Notes: generated by a model not told the origin, from the letters alone. Shown: positions 33,382 through 44,685, counted from the stretch's first letter. The stretch is DNA of 64,000 nt from Clostridium sp. (GCA_022010015.1 CP091735.1:1-64000), one strand, 5' to 3'. Made by a program: numbers and translations.

Positions 33382-35384
33382 TTAGTGAATTATTAAGCTT
33401 TCTTCATTAATTTTATCAATTATTTTTTTCTACCATTTCATTTTTTTATTATCTTTTTTTGTTATATTCTAAAAAAATATTCTTTAGCATCATTTTTTTA
33501 GCACAAAGCCATATGTTTTTTTATCAAGATTAATATCTGCAAATTCCATATTCAAATAGCCACTTTGTTCATTACCTAAAAATCACCTGGACCACGTAAT
33601 TTAAAAATCCTCCTCAGCAAGAATAAAGCCATCATCACAGTTTTGTAAAATTTCTAATCTTTTACAATTTACATCATTAGAAATTAAATAACAATAATTA
33701 TTCAAATTATTTCTACCTATTCTTCCACGTAATTGATGAAGCTGACTAAGTCCAAAGCGATTAGCATTTAATATTACCATTACACTAGCATTAGGAATAT
33801 CAATTCCCACCTCAATTACTGTTGTTGAGATTAAAATATCAATTTTCTTATCCTTAAAGCTAGTAAGTACATCATCTTTCTCTTTATTTTTTAATTTTCC
33901 ATGCAGGATACCAATTCTATCGCTTTGGAAATTCATCATTAAAAAAATTTCATAGGCTCTATTAATGTCAATTCCTGATATAAATGTGGATTCCTCTATA
34001 AACGGAACAATAACATAAATTTGATGACCATTTGCAATTTCTTTATGAATAACGTCATATGTTTCTTTTAAAATTTTTTTAAAATCTAAAACCCTAGTTT
34101 TTATATATTTTTTCGCCCTTTGGCTTTTTTTATGTAATGAGCTAATATCCAAATCCCCAAATTCAGCAAAGCCTAAGGTTCTTGGAATAGGCGTAGCTGT
34201 TAAATATAGGGCATCAATATTATTACCTTTACTTAATAGCATTGCTCTTTGATTTACGCCAAAGCGATGCTGCTCATCGATTATTACAAGACCCAAATTA
34301 TCAAGATTTATACATTCATATAATAAAGCATGCGTACCAATTATTAAATTGTAATTAGTATTATTAAGCTTGTTTCTTTCACTTTTTTTGTTTGACCAGT
34401 TAACAAAAAAATGGTCTAAATTCTTTAAACAAGCCTAATGATGTATTATAATGCTGCAAAGCTAAAGCCTCAGTAGGAGCCATAAACAGCACCTGATAGC
34501 CTTCTTTAATAACTAAAAGAGCCGCAATTAAAGCAACTATTGTTTTACCACTACCCACATCTCCTTGAAGTAATCTATTCATTTTATAATCTTTATTTAA
34601 ATCCTTGATAATATCCTTAATAGCATTTTTTTGATCTAATGTTAATTCGTAAGGAAGCTTTATTTCTTCTAAAATGTCTTCTTTTATATTTTTAGATTTT
34701 TTAATAGCTATTTGTTTTTTGCTTCTTAAAGCCTCAAGTGCTAAGGCATACCAAAAAAATTCCTCATATTTTTTTCTTCTTTCAATTTGCCTAAGCATCT
34801 CTTTATCTTTAGGAAAATGAGCATTATAATAATATTCATTGTCTAATAAAAAGCTTATATTTTTTTGACAATATTTTTATTGGTAATGTTTCAATAAGCT
34901 CATTATTTTTTTAGCAAGAGCATTCATAACAAAACGATTAAAGGTTTTTATTAGCAATTTCTTTTTATTTTATAATCAACTTCAATTTTTTTGTACTAAA
35001 TAAATCAAAAAAATATTATTAATTACAAAATATTTTTTTACGTAATTATAATAGCCATTAGCTATCAGTCTTAAGCCTTTTTTTAGCTTATATCGTAAAA
35101 ACGCTTGCCCAAAAATCAAGCATCTTATATCTTTTTCCTCTAATCAACGAAGAAAATATTAAGCAATCACTATATTTTTATTTTTCTTATAAAACACCAA
35201 AGAATTTATAATTATAAGCTCACAGGTAACATCACCATTAAAAGGATCACTTTTTCCCAACCTCATATAATTCATATTTTTCTAGGAATATAATGGATTA
35301 AATCAATATCTGTATAAATATTTTTTTATATAAGATTTTTAACTGTTTTTTTCGCCTATTCCCTTCATTTCCTCAATTTTTCAT
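33382..35384 (-). CDS. recG: ATP-dependent DNA helicase RecG
   Basis: Remodels stalled replication forks and branched DNA. N-terminal EEMKGIGEKTVKNL (wedge-domain start), helicase motif I LLQGDVGSGKTIVALIAALL, motif Ia MAPTEALALQHY, then LLTGQTKK, IIGTHALLYE, motif II IIDEQHRFGVNQR, motif III LTATPIPRTL, and motifs V/VI TTVIEVGIDIPNAS and QLHQLRGRIGRN, ending LRGPGDFLGNEQSG. About 665 residues. ATG at 10 nt from AAGGAG. Broken near 34870-35350, 34400 and 33600 in A/T runs. It follows fakA after a terminator, the Bacillus order minus sdaAB/sdaAA. Confidence 0.93.
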
Positions 35385-35407
35385 AAAAAAAATACTCCTT
35401 TTTAAGT

Positions 35408-35436
35408 AAAAAAACGTAGTGAATTATCACTACGTC
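35408..35436 (-). terminator. Rho-independent terminator between fakA and recG
   Basis: Minus-strand 9-bp stem ACGTAGTGA / TCACTACGT with a TAAT loop and a T run; the recG ribosome site follows about 12 nt after the T run, so recG expression needs readthrough or its own promoter. Confidence 0.9.
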
Positions 35437-35444
35437 TAAATTAA

Positions 35445-37084
35445 TTATTCAATTGCAATAATATATGAATAAATTTCTTGAGAGCCATCAATTAGTTTCT
35501 ACTTCTAAATCCTCATTTAAGCTTTGGCAGAAATCAACAAGTTCTTTTTGCTTCATCGCTTGAAACATCACAACCATAGAAAATTGTAACAATTTCACTA
35601 TCTGAATCAATTCTCTTTCTTAATAACTCATGAGTTGCATCAACTCTTTCTTTAGTTGAAACAACTATTTCACCATCAGAAATACCCATATAATCATTAG
35701 CACATATCTTTATACCATTAATTTCTGTATCTCTTATTGAATAAGTTATTTCTCCTGATTTGACATTATTAATTGCATTTGTCATTTCTGAACAATTAGT
35801 ATCTAAATCAGTAGTTTGGTCAAAAGCCATCAATGAAGCATAGCCCTGAGCAACTGTCTTAGCCTTTAAAACTCTAACATTGGATGTTGGACATAGGCCA
35901 ATAGCTTGTTCTGCTGCCATAATAACATTACCATTATTCGGTAAAAATAATTACATTATCCGCATTTACCTCTTCAATTGCATTAACAAAGGCTTCTGTT
36001 GATGGATTCATAGTTTGTCCACCCTCTATAACATAATCGACGCCAAGCTCTTTAAAAGTATTTTTAATTCCTTCACCAAAGCAAACAGCAATAATCGCAT
36101 ATTTTTTGCGTTCTTTTGTTTTAACATCTTCAGCTTTATTTATTAATTCTGAATGTTGTAAGCGCATATTTTCAACTTTAATTTTTACAAACTCGCCATA
36201 TTTTTGAGCAGTATTTAAAGCCTCACCTGGTGTATTAGTGTGAACATGAACTTTAACTAAATTTTCATCTTGAACTAAAACAAGCGAATCACCCATTAAG
36301 CTAAGTGGAGCTTTTTAAATCTGATTCCTGGAAAGCATCCTTATTCTTAAGATCAATAATAAATTCTGTACAATAGCCAAATTTAATATCAACCTCACCA
36401 AGACGCTCAGCACCTGATTGTTCTTCAACATTATTATCAATTGATTCAAGAATTCTACCCTTTAAAGCTAAAAATCATACCCTCAACGATTTTTAATAAA
36501 GCCAGCACCACCACTATCGACAACTCCTGCTTCTTTTAATACAGGTAATAAATCTGGTGTGTGCTCTAAGGTAATTCTTGCTTGCTTAACATAAGCATCT
36601 AAAACAGCCTCAATAGTTTTAAATTTTGAGCAATTTGCAACAACTGTCTCAGCAGCCTCACGCACAACAGTAAGAATTGTTCCTTCAACAGGATTCATTA
36701 CAGCCTTATAAGCAATTTTATAGCCACACTCAAGACAATTAATAAAGTCAGAAATTGATAAAACATTATCACTGGCTTCCTTAATACCTTGATAAACACC
36801 TCTAAAATATTGCGATAAAATAACTCCAGAATTTCCTCTAGCACCCATTAGAGCTCCCCTTGAAAGTGCTTTAGCAATATCACATATTGAGCTTGATTCG
36901 CAGCTTTCCATTTCACGAACTCCACTCATAACAGTCATTTGCATATTGGTTCCTGTATCACCATCGGGAACAGGGAAAACGTTTAATTGGTCTATTTCAC
37001 TATGATTATTTTTTTAAATTAATGGCACCATTTAAAAACCATCTTTTTTTAAATAATTCGCCATCTATTTTTGGAAACTGACAT
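35445..37084 (-). CDS. fakA: Fatty acid kinase-like DAK2/DegV protein (YloV/FakA)
   Basis: About 545 residues. N-terminal DhaL-type kinase domain: QLNVFPVPDGDTGTNMQMTV binds ATP-Mg, SRGALMGARGNSGVILSQYF and GVVDSGGAGF are signature loops. The C-terminal region with HVHTNTPGEALNTAQKYGEF, VEGGQTMNPSTEAFVNAIEE and IFTE..NNGNVIM-type motifs matches the DegV-like end of YloV/FakA, which phosphorylates fatty acids held by FakB. Start after AGGAGG; the first break is fixed by taking one A from CCAAAAAT. The gls24-like gene that usually precedes it is absent. No fakB in the window. Confidence 0.88.
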
Positions 37085-37498
37085 AGTATTCCTCCTAAAA
37101 AAATTTAATACGATATTTTTTTCATTATTATAAAGCGTAAAAATCACCTAATTTACGCTATAAGTTCAAATAAATAAATTTTAACACCTTAATCTACAAT
37201 ACAAAATGCAAAAGTACATTTTACATTACAAATATTATAACACATTTTTTTCACATTGTAAAATACTTATTATACTAAAGATGAAAAAAATAATAACATA
37301 TTTTGATATTTTTTTCTTATAAATGGGGCCTTGACAACCAAATTATAAAAAAATACTAATTTGAAAACAACTATTATTTTTATCACAAATTTACAATTAT
37401 GCAAGAAAATAGAACTAAAAGTATTGATTTTTTTGTCCTTTTTGATAAAATAATAGGGCTTGAGTAAAAAGCAAGACTTAGTAAGGAGGTATTAGACT
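37085..37498. other. Divergent intergenic region between fakA and rpmB
   Basis: About 414 bp of very AT-rich DNA with no convincing gene. It holds the rpmB promoter and, presumably, a fakA promoter on the other strand that I could not assign. A dyad AGCGTAAA-N10-TTTACGCT lies at 37132-37162. In Bacillus this gap carries yloU (Asp23/Gls24 family); nothing like it is visible in any frame. Confidence 0.6.
37331..37359 (+). promoter_or_regulatory. Promoter of rpmB
   Basis: TTGACA (37331-37336), 17-nt spacer, TACTAA (37354-37359). The leader to the rpmB start is about 130 nt, long enough for autoregulatory structure, although no specific motif was recognised. Confidence 0.65.
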
Positions 37499-37687
37499 AT
37501 GGCTAAATGTTATGTAACTGGAAAAACAACAGTAACAGGAAATAGAAGAAGCCATGCCCTAAATGCTACTCGCCGTACATGGAAGGCAAACTTACAAACC
37601 GTTCATATTAAAGATGAAAATGGTAATGTTAAGAAAGTAAAGATTTGTGCTAAGGCTTTAAAGAACTTAAAGTTAGAAAGAGCATAA
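37499..37687 (+). CDS. rpmB: 50S ribosomal protein bL28
   Basis: 62 residues without a frame break. MAKCYVTGKTTVTGNRRSHA then NATRRTWKANLQTVHIKDEN and ICAKALKNLKL are typical of bL28; the N-terminal zinc-binding Cys pattern is only partial (one Cys at position 4 and one at 51). ATG follows AAGGAGG by 9 nt. Divergent from fakA, convergent with spoVM; this is the conserved Bacillus arrangement spoVM-rpmB-yloV. Confidence 0.97.
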   Translation: MAKCYVTGKTTVTGNRRSHALNATRRTWKANLQTVHIKDENGNVKKVKICAKALKNLKLERA

Positions 37688-37710
37688 TAATTTAACATTA
37701 TGTGTAAGAT

Positions 37711-37738
37711 AAAAAAAGGACAATCAAGTCCTTTTTTT
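37711..37738. terminator. Bidirectional terminator between rpmB and spoVM
   Basis: AAAAAAAGGAC-N6-GTCCTTTTTTT gives a stem with T tracts in both directions. The last codons and stop of spoVM (37724-37726) are inside this hairpin. Confidence 0.9.
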
Positions 37739-37805
37739 ATTTCTTGTAAATAAATTTTTCAGCCAACATAAGCATTTAGGTAATTCTATAACATAAAAAG
37801 CGCAT
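37724..37805 (-). CDS. spoVM: SpoVM-like 26-residue membrane-curvature peptide
   Basis: After removing one T from the 5-T run at codons 3-4 the frame reads MRFYVIELPKCLCWLKNLFT plus RNKKRT, exactly 26 residues. Bacillus SpoVM is also 26 residues and begins MKFYTIKLPKFLGGIV, with the same M-[KR]-F-Y-x-I-x-L-P-K pattern and a basic C-terminus. SpoVM is an amphipathic helix that recognises the convex forespore membrane and anchors the spore coat. Location between rpmB and rpe is the conserved Bacillus position. Ribosome site AAAGGAG at 7 nt. A hairpin (37797-37838) holds the ribosome site in the loop and the start codon in the 3' arm. Confidence 0.8.
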
Positions 37806-37838
37806 AACTATTCTCCTTTGTAATAATTTATGCGCTTT
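37797..37838 (-). promoter_or_regulatory. Hairpin over the spoVM start codon
   Basis: Perfect 11-bp arms AAAGCGCATAA (37838-37828) and TTATGCGCTTT (37807-37797) on the minus-strand RNA enclose a 20-nt loop with the ribosome site AAAGGAG. The AUG lies in the 3' arm. This could limit translation, or terminate weakly after rpe; there is no long T run after it. Confidence 0.6.
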
Positions 37839-37843
37839 AATTA

Positions 37844-38494
37844 TTATATATTCTTTAAAATTTTTCATTTTTTTATGAGGATCTTTTTTTATCTAAAAAG
37901 ATATGAACCAACAACAGCAAAATCAATTCCCTTATCAACGACAAGCTTAGCTGTTTCGTCATTTATTCCACCATCAACTGATATTAAATAGTTAAGTTTT
38001 TTTCTGAAGAACGCCATTTAGCAAGCTTTTTCAATTTTTTTCAAGTGAGCTGTCCATAAATTTTTGACCACCAAATCCTGGTTCAACGCTCATAACTAAA
38101 AAAATAATCAACTTTTTTTAAATAGGGAATAAGCTCTTCTACCTTTGTATTTGGCTTAATAGCTATTCCTGCTAATTTGCCATAAGAATGAATCTCTTCA
38201 ATTACAGATAGTGCATCATCATCACATTCTAAATGAAATGATATCATATCGCTTCCAGCATTTACAAAATCCTTAATATATTTTTTTAGGATGCTTAATC
38301 ATTAAATGAGTATCAAACCTTTTAGTAGTTTTAGCTCTAAAGCATTTTATGACATGGGCACCAAATGATATATTAGGTACAAATGCGCCATCCATTACAT
38401 CCATATGATAATAATCAACATCATTATCTATTACTTTAAGTTCCTCCCAAGCATTTGCAAAATCTGCTGATAAAATAGAAACTGCTACCTTCAT
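37844..38494 (-). CDS. rpe: Ribulose-phosphate 3-epimerase
   Basis: Interconverts ribulose-5-P and xylulose-5-P in the pentose phosphate pathway. KVAVSILSADFANAWEELK, then YYHMDVMDGAFVPNISFGAH with the metal-binding His and Asp, FDTHLMIKHPKKY with the second His-site, and the closing ISVDGGINDETAKLVV and GSYLL phosphate loop. About 216 residues. ATG behind AAGGAGA, one nt after the rsgA stop, thus co-transcribed. Breaks near 38285, 38110, 38000 and 37885 are in A/T runs. Confidence 0.93.
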
Positions 38495-38495
38495 C

Positions 38496-39427
38496 TTATT
38501 TCTCCTTAAGCATTTTTTTAAATAATTTTTCATAGCGACTTTTTTTAATCAAGCCTTGTTTAACAGCCTCGCAAACGCTACAGCCTTTAATGTTTTTCTT
38601 GATGATTACAATCACTAAATTTACATGGATATTTTTTTAAACTCTATAAATAAATCACTAAGACTTTTTGTTATTCAAATTAAATAAATCAAGCTTAGAA
38701 AAAGCCAGGACTATCGCCTATAAAAACCACCATAAGCTTTATAAAGGCTTGTTGCCCTTGTGGTATGCTTTCCTCTATTTAATGCTTCACTTATATCATT
38801 TGTTTGAAGCTTAAAGCCTGGAAGAATAGCATTAATAAAGCTTGATTTACCAGCTCCAGTTTGACCTGCTAAAACGCTTATTTTTATCATGAAGTAGCTC
38901 CTCTACAGAATTTAATGTTGTTGGTTGCTTTGAATTAATAAAAAGACCTTATATCCTATATTCTTATAATATTCTAAGCCTTCACTTAGTTCCTTAAATT
39001 CTAAGTCAGTAAGTAAATCAACCTTGCTAACACAAATTATTGCCTCAATTCCTTCAAGACAAATATTTGCTAAAAACAAATCCAATAAATAATATGAAAA
39101 AAATCTGGTCTTTTTGCTGAACAAAGAAGAATAATTTGATCAACATTTGCTATATCAGGACGAATCATTTCATTTTTTCTTTTATGAATATCCAAAATAT
39201 ATTTTTGTTCCAAATCAACGTCAACTATATCTCCAGCCTTTGGTGAAATTTTGACATAGCTTGTTTCTATTTTGTTTTTATTCTTGTTCTTATTAGGTAC
39301 ATTAAATTTTTGAATCTTCATCAATGCGAACATTTCTAAGTCTTCCACTAGCTTTACAAACAACAACCTCATCATTTACCAATACCTGATAATTTCCCCC
39401 AACGCCACTTAATATTCTTCCTTGCAT
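38496..39427 (-). CDS. rsgA: Ribosome small-subunit GTPase RsgA
   Basis: Circularly permuted GTPase that checks late 30S assembly. N-terminal OB fold (RILSGVGGNYQVLVNDEVVV, SPKAGDIVDVD), IRPDIANVDQIILLCSAKRP, G4 ICVSKVDLLTD, then the P-loop GQTGAGKSSFINAIL-type segment, a switch region with RGKHTTRATSL and a zinc-binding C-terminus HxxC (CNHQEKNIKGCSVCEAVKQG). About 310 residues after repair. Lies between the PASTA gene and rpe, the Bacillus cpgA position. Confidence 0.9.
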
Positions 39428-39474
39428 CATATCACCATATCAATAATACCACATTAAAATAAACTTTCAAGCAA

Positions 39475-40148
39475 TTATTTAGCAATAATAAGAATAATTT
39501 GGCTCTCATTATGCTTCGAAGCACTATTTCCAATAGCATTTGTCTTAATCACCATTCCACTTGGCAAAAAGATTCCTCATATCTTAAAACAAAAGCTTAT
39601 GTTATAATCATTTAATATTTTTTTATAGCCTCAATATCAAATAACCCAATTAAATTTAAAGAATCATTTTTTTATAGGGTGCTTTACTAACATATAAAAT
39701 AATCTTATCCATATAGGCTTCAGACTTAATAATAATATTTTTCAGGATAAAAATTCAGTTTCTACATATAATATTTCATACCGTTTAGCAAATTTCTCTA
39801 AAACCATTTTTAGCTTTATCAATTTCATAAAATGCTAAATTTGGTAAAAACCTCTTCATTTTCAATTTCACAATATAAATAGATAGTACTATTCTTCTTT
39901 ACCATACTATTTTTCATAAGGAATAGTTTTTAAATATTTTTATTACCATTACCACACACATAAATTAATTCATAATTTAATTTTTTTGAGCTTTTTATTT
40001 TTTTAATTCCTTCATCTAATGAATTATCAATAACATTAGGAACTAAAACATCTTTGGTAATATGAAAAGAATAATAAAAAAATAACAAAGCAGTGATAAA
40101 ATAGAAATTAAAGCTAGAATGTAGATTGTAATAATTATTTTTCTTCAA
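39475..40148 (-). CDS. Membrane-anchored PASTA-domain protein without kinase domain
   Basis: About 224 residues. TTG start behind GGGTGA gives an N-terminal anchor (KKIIITIYILALISILSLLC), then VLVPNVIDNSLDEGIKKIKS, the signature of a PASTA domain, and further PASTA-like units (NLIGLFDIEAIKN; ...NAIGNSASKHNESQIILIIA). PASTA domains bind peptidoglycan fragments on receptor kinases such as PrkC. Here no kinase motifs exist: rlmN ends 49 nt upstream and rsgA begins 48 nt downstream. So either a kinase-less descendant of prkC or a separate peptidoglycan sensor. Several breaks lie between 39560 and 39930. Confidence 0.72.
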
Positions 40149-40184
40149 AAAAATCACCCAAATTTATTTTTGAGTGATTTTTTT
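40147..40184 (-). terminator. Terminator after rlmN overlapping the PASTA gene start
   Basis: Minus-strand arms AAAAAAATCAC and GTGATTTTTTT enclose a 16-nt loop. The 3' arm contains the GGGTGA ribosome site and the T run leads into the TTG start of the PASTA gene, so folding would both terminate rlmN transcription and mask the downstream start. Confidence 0.65.
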
Positions 40185-40196
40185 AAATATTTAATA

Positions 40197-41226
40197 CTAT
40201 TTTATATGCTTACTTCTTAATTGACCACAAGCTGCATCAATATCTCCGCCTTGCTCCTTACGAAGTGTTACATTCATTCCACGCTTCTTTAAAATATCAA
40301 AGAAGGCTTTCATATTTTCCTTTTTACTTCTTTTATAAGGCTTTTCAATGACCTCATTATAAGGAATTAAATTAATGTAAACATTAAGTCCGTTTAAAAG
40401 ATTAGCAAGCTCATGAGCACATGAAGGTGTATCATTAATACCATCAAGTAGAATATACTCAATTGTAACTCTAGAATTAGTTTTTTTCAATATAAAAAGC
40501 CAATGGCTTCAACTAACTCATTAATATCATACGCCTTATTAATTGGCATTATTTCATTACGAATTTTATTATTTGGAGCATGCAATGATATTGCAAGATT
40601 TACCTGCAAATCAAAATTAGCATATTCATATATTTTAGGAACAACACCACATGTTGAAACACTAATATGACGAGCGCCGATTTCTAAACCCTTAGGATCA
40701 TTTACAATTTTTTTAAAAAAACTTAATAACATTATCATAATTATCAAATGGCTCACCAATTCCCATAACAACAATATGAGATACCCTAATATTTTTCTAA
40801 AACTGAAACGCTTAAAACCTGCAAAACCATTTCATATGCTTCTAGATTTCTGATTTTTTTCTTCATTCCAGATGCACAAAAGGCACAACCCATATTACAG
40901 CCAACCTCACTTGTAACACAAACACTATAGCCATAATTATGATTCATTAAGACCGTTTCAATTAAATTTCCATCGGTAAGCTCAAAAAGATATTTAATTG
41001 TCCCATCATTTGATTCCTGGCGAGTCTTAACATCTAATAATTTCAAATCAAAATCAGACTTTAAAACCTCTAAAAAGCTCTTTTTTTATATTAGACATTT
41101 CATCAAAGCTTCTAACCTTTTTGGCGATATAGCCATTCAAAGATTTGTGTTGACTTAAAAGGCTTTTTCACCCTTAGAAACACAATAATTTCCGATATCT
41201 TCTTTAGTTAATCCATAAATATTCAT
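40197..41226 (-). CDS. rlmN: Dual-specificity rRNA/tRNA adenine-C2 methyltransferase RlmN
   Basis: Radical-SAM enzyme methylating A2503 of 23S rRNA and A37 of tRNA. MNIYGLTKEDIGNYCVSKGE N-terminus, IETVLMNHNYGYSVCVTSEV, the cluster motif GCNMGCAFCASGMKKKIRNL (C-x3-C-x2-C), VVMGIGEPFDNYDNV, HISVSTCGVVPKI, INLAISLHAPN-type and EYILLDGINDT, ending CGQLRSKH with the conserved C-terminal Cys. About 340 residues. Three breaks at 40790, 40712 and 40485 are each fixed by removing one base from runs of 5 or 7. ATG follows AGGAAATAAT. Confidence 0.93.
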
Positions 41227-41234
41227 ATTATTTC

Positions 41235-43623
41235 CTATCTTAAATGAGCTTTAAAATTGAAATCAAGACGATTTAAAAATACTCTTAATTGCCTTATCAA
41301 CATCTGAAGCCTCAAGTGTCTTAGTATGATCTTCAAAAAAACAAGCTTTATTGCCAATGATTTTTCATCTTCATTAACATTTTTCACCAGTATAAACGTC
41401 AAATATTTCAAGAGATGATAAATATTTTCTAGCAGTTTGTTTAATTACATTACAAATGGCCCTAGCTTCAATATCCTTCTTGCAAACAATTGCTAAATCA
41501 CGTTCAATTGTAGGATATTTATTTAGCGCCTCATATTCGAATGATATATTAGCACTTAAAACATCCTCTAAGCAAATTTCACAAACATATGTGTCATTTA
41601 AATCATGCGCATGAGTATATTTAGGGTGTAAGGCCGTAATAAATCCTATTTGTTTATCATTCAATTTTACAATTGCACATCTACCTGGATGGAAATTAGA
41701 ATTCAAATTTGTAGCCTTTTTCAATAGTAGGCTCTAATCCTAAATGAGCAAATAAATCAAGAACAATACCCTTTAGAGTATAAAAATCGCACATATGCTT
41801 TGACATACTCCAAGGCATACCTTCAAATAAGCCACTAATTCCAATAGCAAGCATTAAATCCTGACCACCATCATAATAACGATTACCAATTTCAAATAGC
41901 ATTGTATCTGGCATTTTACGAGCTTTATTATAGCCAATTGCTTCAACAACACCATTTAAAACACTTTGACGCATAACCGCTCTATCTTCAGTCATTGGCA
42001 TTAATACAGCAACAGGCTTTCTTTCTTCTATTGTAAAATCATTTAGATTCTTCTTATTTATCAATGAATAAGTCACAGTTTCATTTAAACCATAATCACA
42101 TAAGAAATGACGAATTGCTCTTATTCTAGACTGACGAATTGTTAATCCTCCAAGGCGAGAGGTTTTAGCTAGAGTTGTAGGAATATTATCATATCCATAC
42201 ATTCTAGCAACATCCTCACAAATATCTTGAACAGATGGTTCCAAATCCATTCTTCTTGCTGGAAGAATTATATGATAATTATTGTCATTAACAGTATAGC
42301 TATAAGCTAAATCATCAAATATTTGATTAACCTCACCTAGACTTAGCTTAGTACCTAAAATTGAATTAATCTTCATTAAGGAAACATCTACACTCTTTTC
42401 ATCATAAGGATTAACAACTACACTATTAATTTCGCCACATACCTTAGCATCACATAACATAACCATTAATTCAGTTGCTCTATTTAAAGCCTTTATTACA
42501 CGCTCTTCATCAATTTTTCTTTCAAATCTAGTTGAAGACTCACTCTTTAAGCCAAGTCTTGCTGATGTTTTACGAATAGTAAGAGGATCAAATGATGCAG
42601 CCTCTAATAAAACACTAGTTGTTTGCTCAGTAACTTCAGTAGATAAACCACCCATAACACCACCAAGACATAAAGCCTTTGCATCATCAGCAATTACGAT
42701 ATCACTATCTGTTAGAGTTCTTTCAATATTATCAAGAGTAACAAGTTTTTCATTATCATAAGCATTTCTAACAACAATTTTCTTACCAAGCTTTGCTGCA
42801 TCAAAGGAATGAAGCGGTTGGCCAAGCTCAAGTAAAACATAATTTGTAATATCAACAACATTATTAATAGGTCTTATACCACAGCATACAAGCTTAGACT
42901 TCATCCAAAGTGGTGATTCCTTAATGACAACATTAGTTAATAATCTTGTGTTATATTGATTACAAAGATTAGTTTTTTTACATCAATTTTAACATCATTA
43001 ATTCCGCTATAAGAAACCTCTTTAGGCTTAACCTCGTTATATTTTTTTGATGAAGGGCAGCAGCAAGATCATAGCATACACCTTCAATTGACAATAAATC
43101 ACTTCTATTAGCAGTTACATTTAAATCAATGCAATAATCATCTAATCCTAAATATTGTAAAGGATCAGCACCAACGGGTGCATTCTCATCCAATAAATAA
43201 ATACCATTTTTTTAAATTGCTCTGGTACATATTTTTTTCTTCAATACCAAGCTCTTGTAAAGAGCATAGCATACCATTTGATTCAACCCCACGAATTTTT
43301 GATGGCTTAATTTTAAAATCACCAGGTAAAACTGCTCCAGGTAGGGCAACAATAGCTTTTACTCCCGTAGCTACATTTGGTGCACCACAAACAATTTGCG
43401 ATACAACTCCTGTTTTTATTTCAACCTGGCAAACGTGTAAATGATCACTATCAGGATGCATAACACAATCTAATACCTTACCAATTGTAAGGTTAGTAGC
43501 ATTAACAAGCTTTGTATATGTCTCAATTTCACAAACATGGGCATTTATAACCTTGGCTAGGTCGTCATCAGTTAAAGAATCAATATCTAGGCTTTCCTTA
43601 AGCCAATTCTTAGAAACCTTCAT
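41235..43623 (-). CDS. pheT: Phenylalanyl-tRNA synthetase beta subunit
   Basis: About 795 residues. MKVSKNWLKESLDIDSLTDD, tRNA-binding domain with HPDSDHLHVCQVE, B3/4 editing domain (INNVVDITNYVLLELGQPLH, GGVMGGLSTEVTEQT), B5 (CEDVARMYGYDNIPTT), catalytic-like core TYSLINKKNLNDF and C-terminal FDX-ACB domain (YPTIERDLAIVCKKDI, AIKLVFEDHTKTLE). The start overlaps the pheS stop (TAATG). Breaks near 43240, 43195, 42980, 41705 and 41385 are in A/T runs. Under T-box control with pheS. Confidence 0.95.
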
Positions 43624-44666
43624 TATTTTACCTCCTTAAATTGACGTAAGAAACGAATATCACTAGTATAGAAGTTTCTTATATCATCAATATGATATTT
43701 AAGCATTGTAATTCTTTCAACGCCAATACCAAACGCATAGCCTTGGATTTCATCAGGATTATAGCCACACATCTTAAGAACATTATTATTAACCATACCT
43801 GCTCCTAAAACCTCAATCCATCCTGAATTTTTACACATAGGGCAGCCTTTACCACCACATTTAAAGCAGCTAACATCAACCTCAACGCTTGGCTCAGTAA
43901 ATGGGAAGAATGATGGACGAAGACGAATTTTTTTGGTTTTCACCAAACATCATTTTAGCCATCTCTAAAAGTGCACCCTTCAAATCACCAAGAGTAATAT
44001 CACTACCAAGAACTAGTCCCTCACATTGCATAAACTGATGAGAATGAGTAGCATCATCAGCATCTCTACGATAAACCTTTCCCGGACAAATAATTTTAAT
44101 AGGCTTACCATTTTCCTTTAGCATTGTTCTTACCTGAACAGGTGAGGTTTGGCTTCTAAGTAAATTTTCAACATCAATATAAAATGTATCTTGCATATCA
44201 CGAGCTGGATGTCCTTTAGGTAAGTTAAGCTTTTCAAAGCAATATTCATCTGTTTCAACCTCAGGACCTTCAGCAACATTATAGCCAAGTCCAATATAAA
44301 GATTTTCTAAATCCTCAATTGTCTTCATTAAAGGATGAATACTACCAACATTTCTCTTAAATGCTGGAAGAGTTACATCGATAGCCTCGCTTTGAAGCTT
44401 CTTATTAATAATTGCCTCTTCAATTTCCTTTGCTTTATTAGTAAATATTTCTTCAATTTGAACCTTTGCAGTATTAGATATCATACCAATTTGTTTACGT
44501 TCATCAATACTAAGATCCTTCATATTTTTTTCATAGCCTCAGCAATAATTCCTTTTTTTCCTAGGAAATTTGCTTTTTCTTGATTTAAGGCAGCAATTGT
44601 TTCAATATTTTTAACAGCCTCTTGTGCCTTTAAGACTGATGCCTTTAATGATTCTTCAATATTCAT
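43623..44666 (-). CDS. pheS: Phenylalanyl-tRNA synthetase alpha subunit
   Basis: About 346 residues. N-terminal coiled coil (MNIEESLKASVLKAQEAVKN, KAKEIEEAIINKKLQ), class II motif 1 and 2 (HPARDMQDTFYID, THSHQFMQCEGLVLG) and motif 3 YAFGIGVERITMLKY. ATG follows AAGGAGG. Two breaks at 44530 and 43930 in runs of T. First gene of the operon behind the T-box leader. A Cys-rich insert (CFKCGGKGCPMCKNSGWIEV) typical of many bacterial PheS is present. Confidence 0.96.
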
Positions 44667-44685
44667 TTTATTTCCTCCTTATCAA

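Noticed and set aside
43178..43444. Plus-strand open frame opposite pheT
   Set aside because: Shadow of pheT; the minus strand matches PheT domains.
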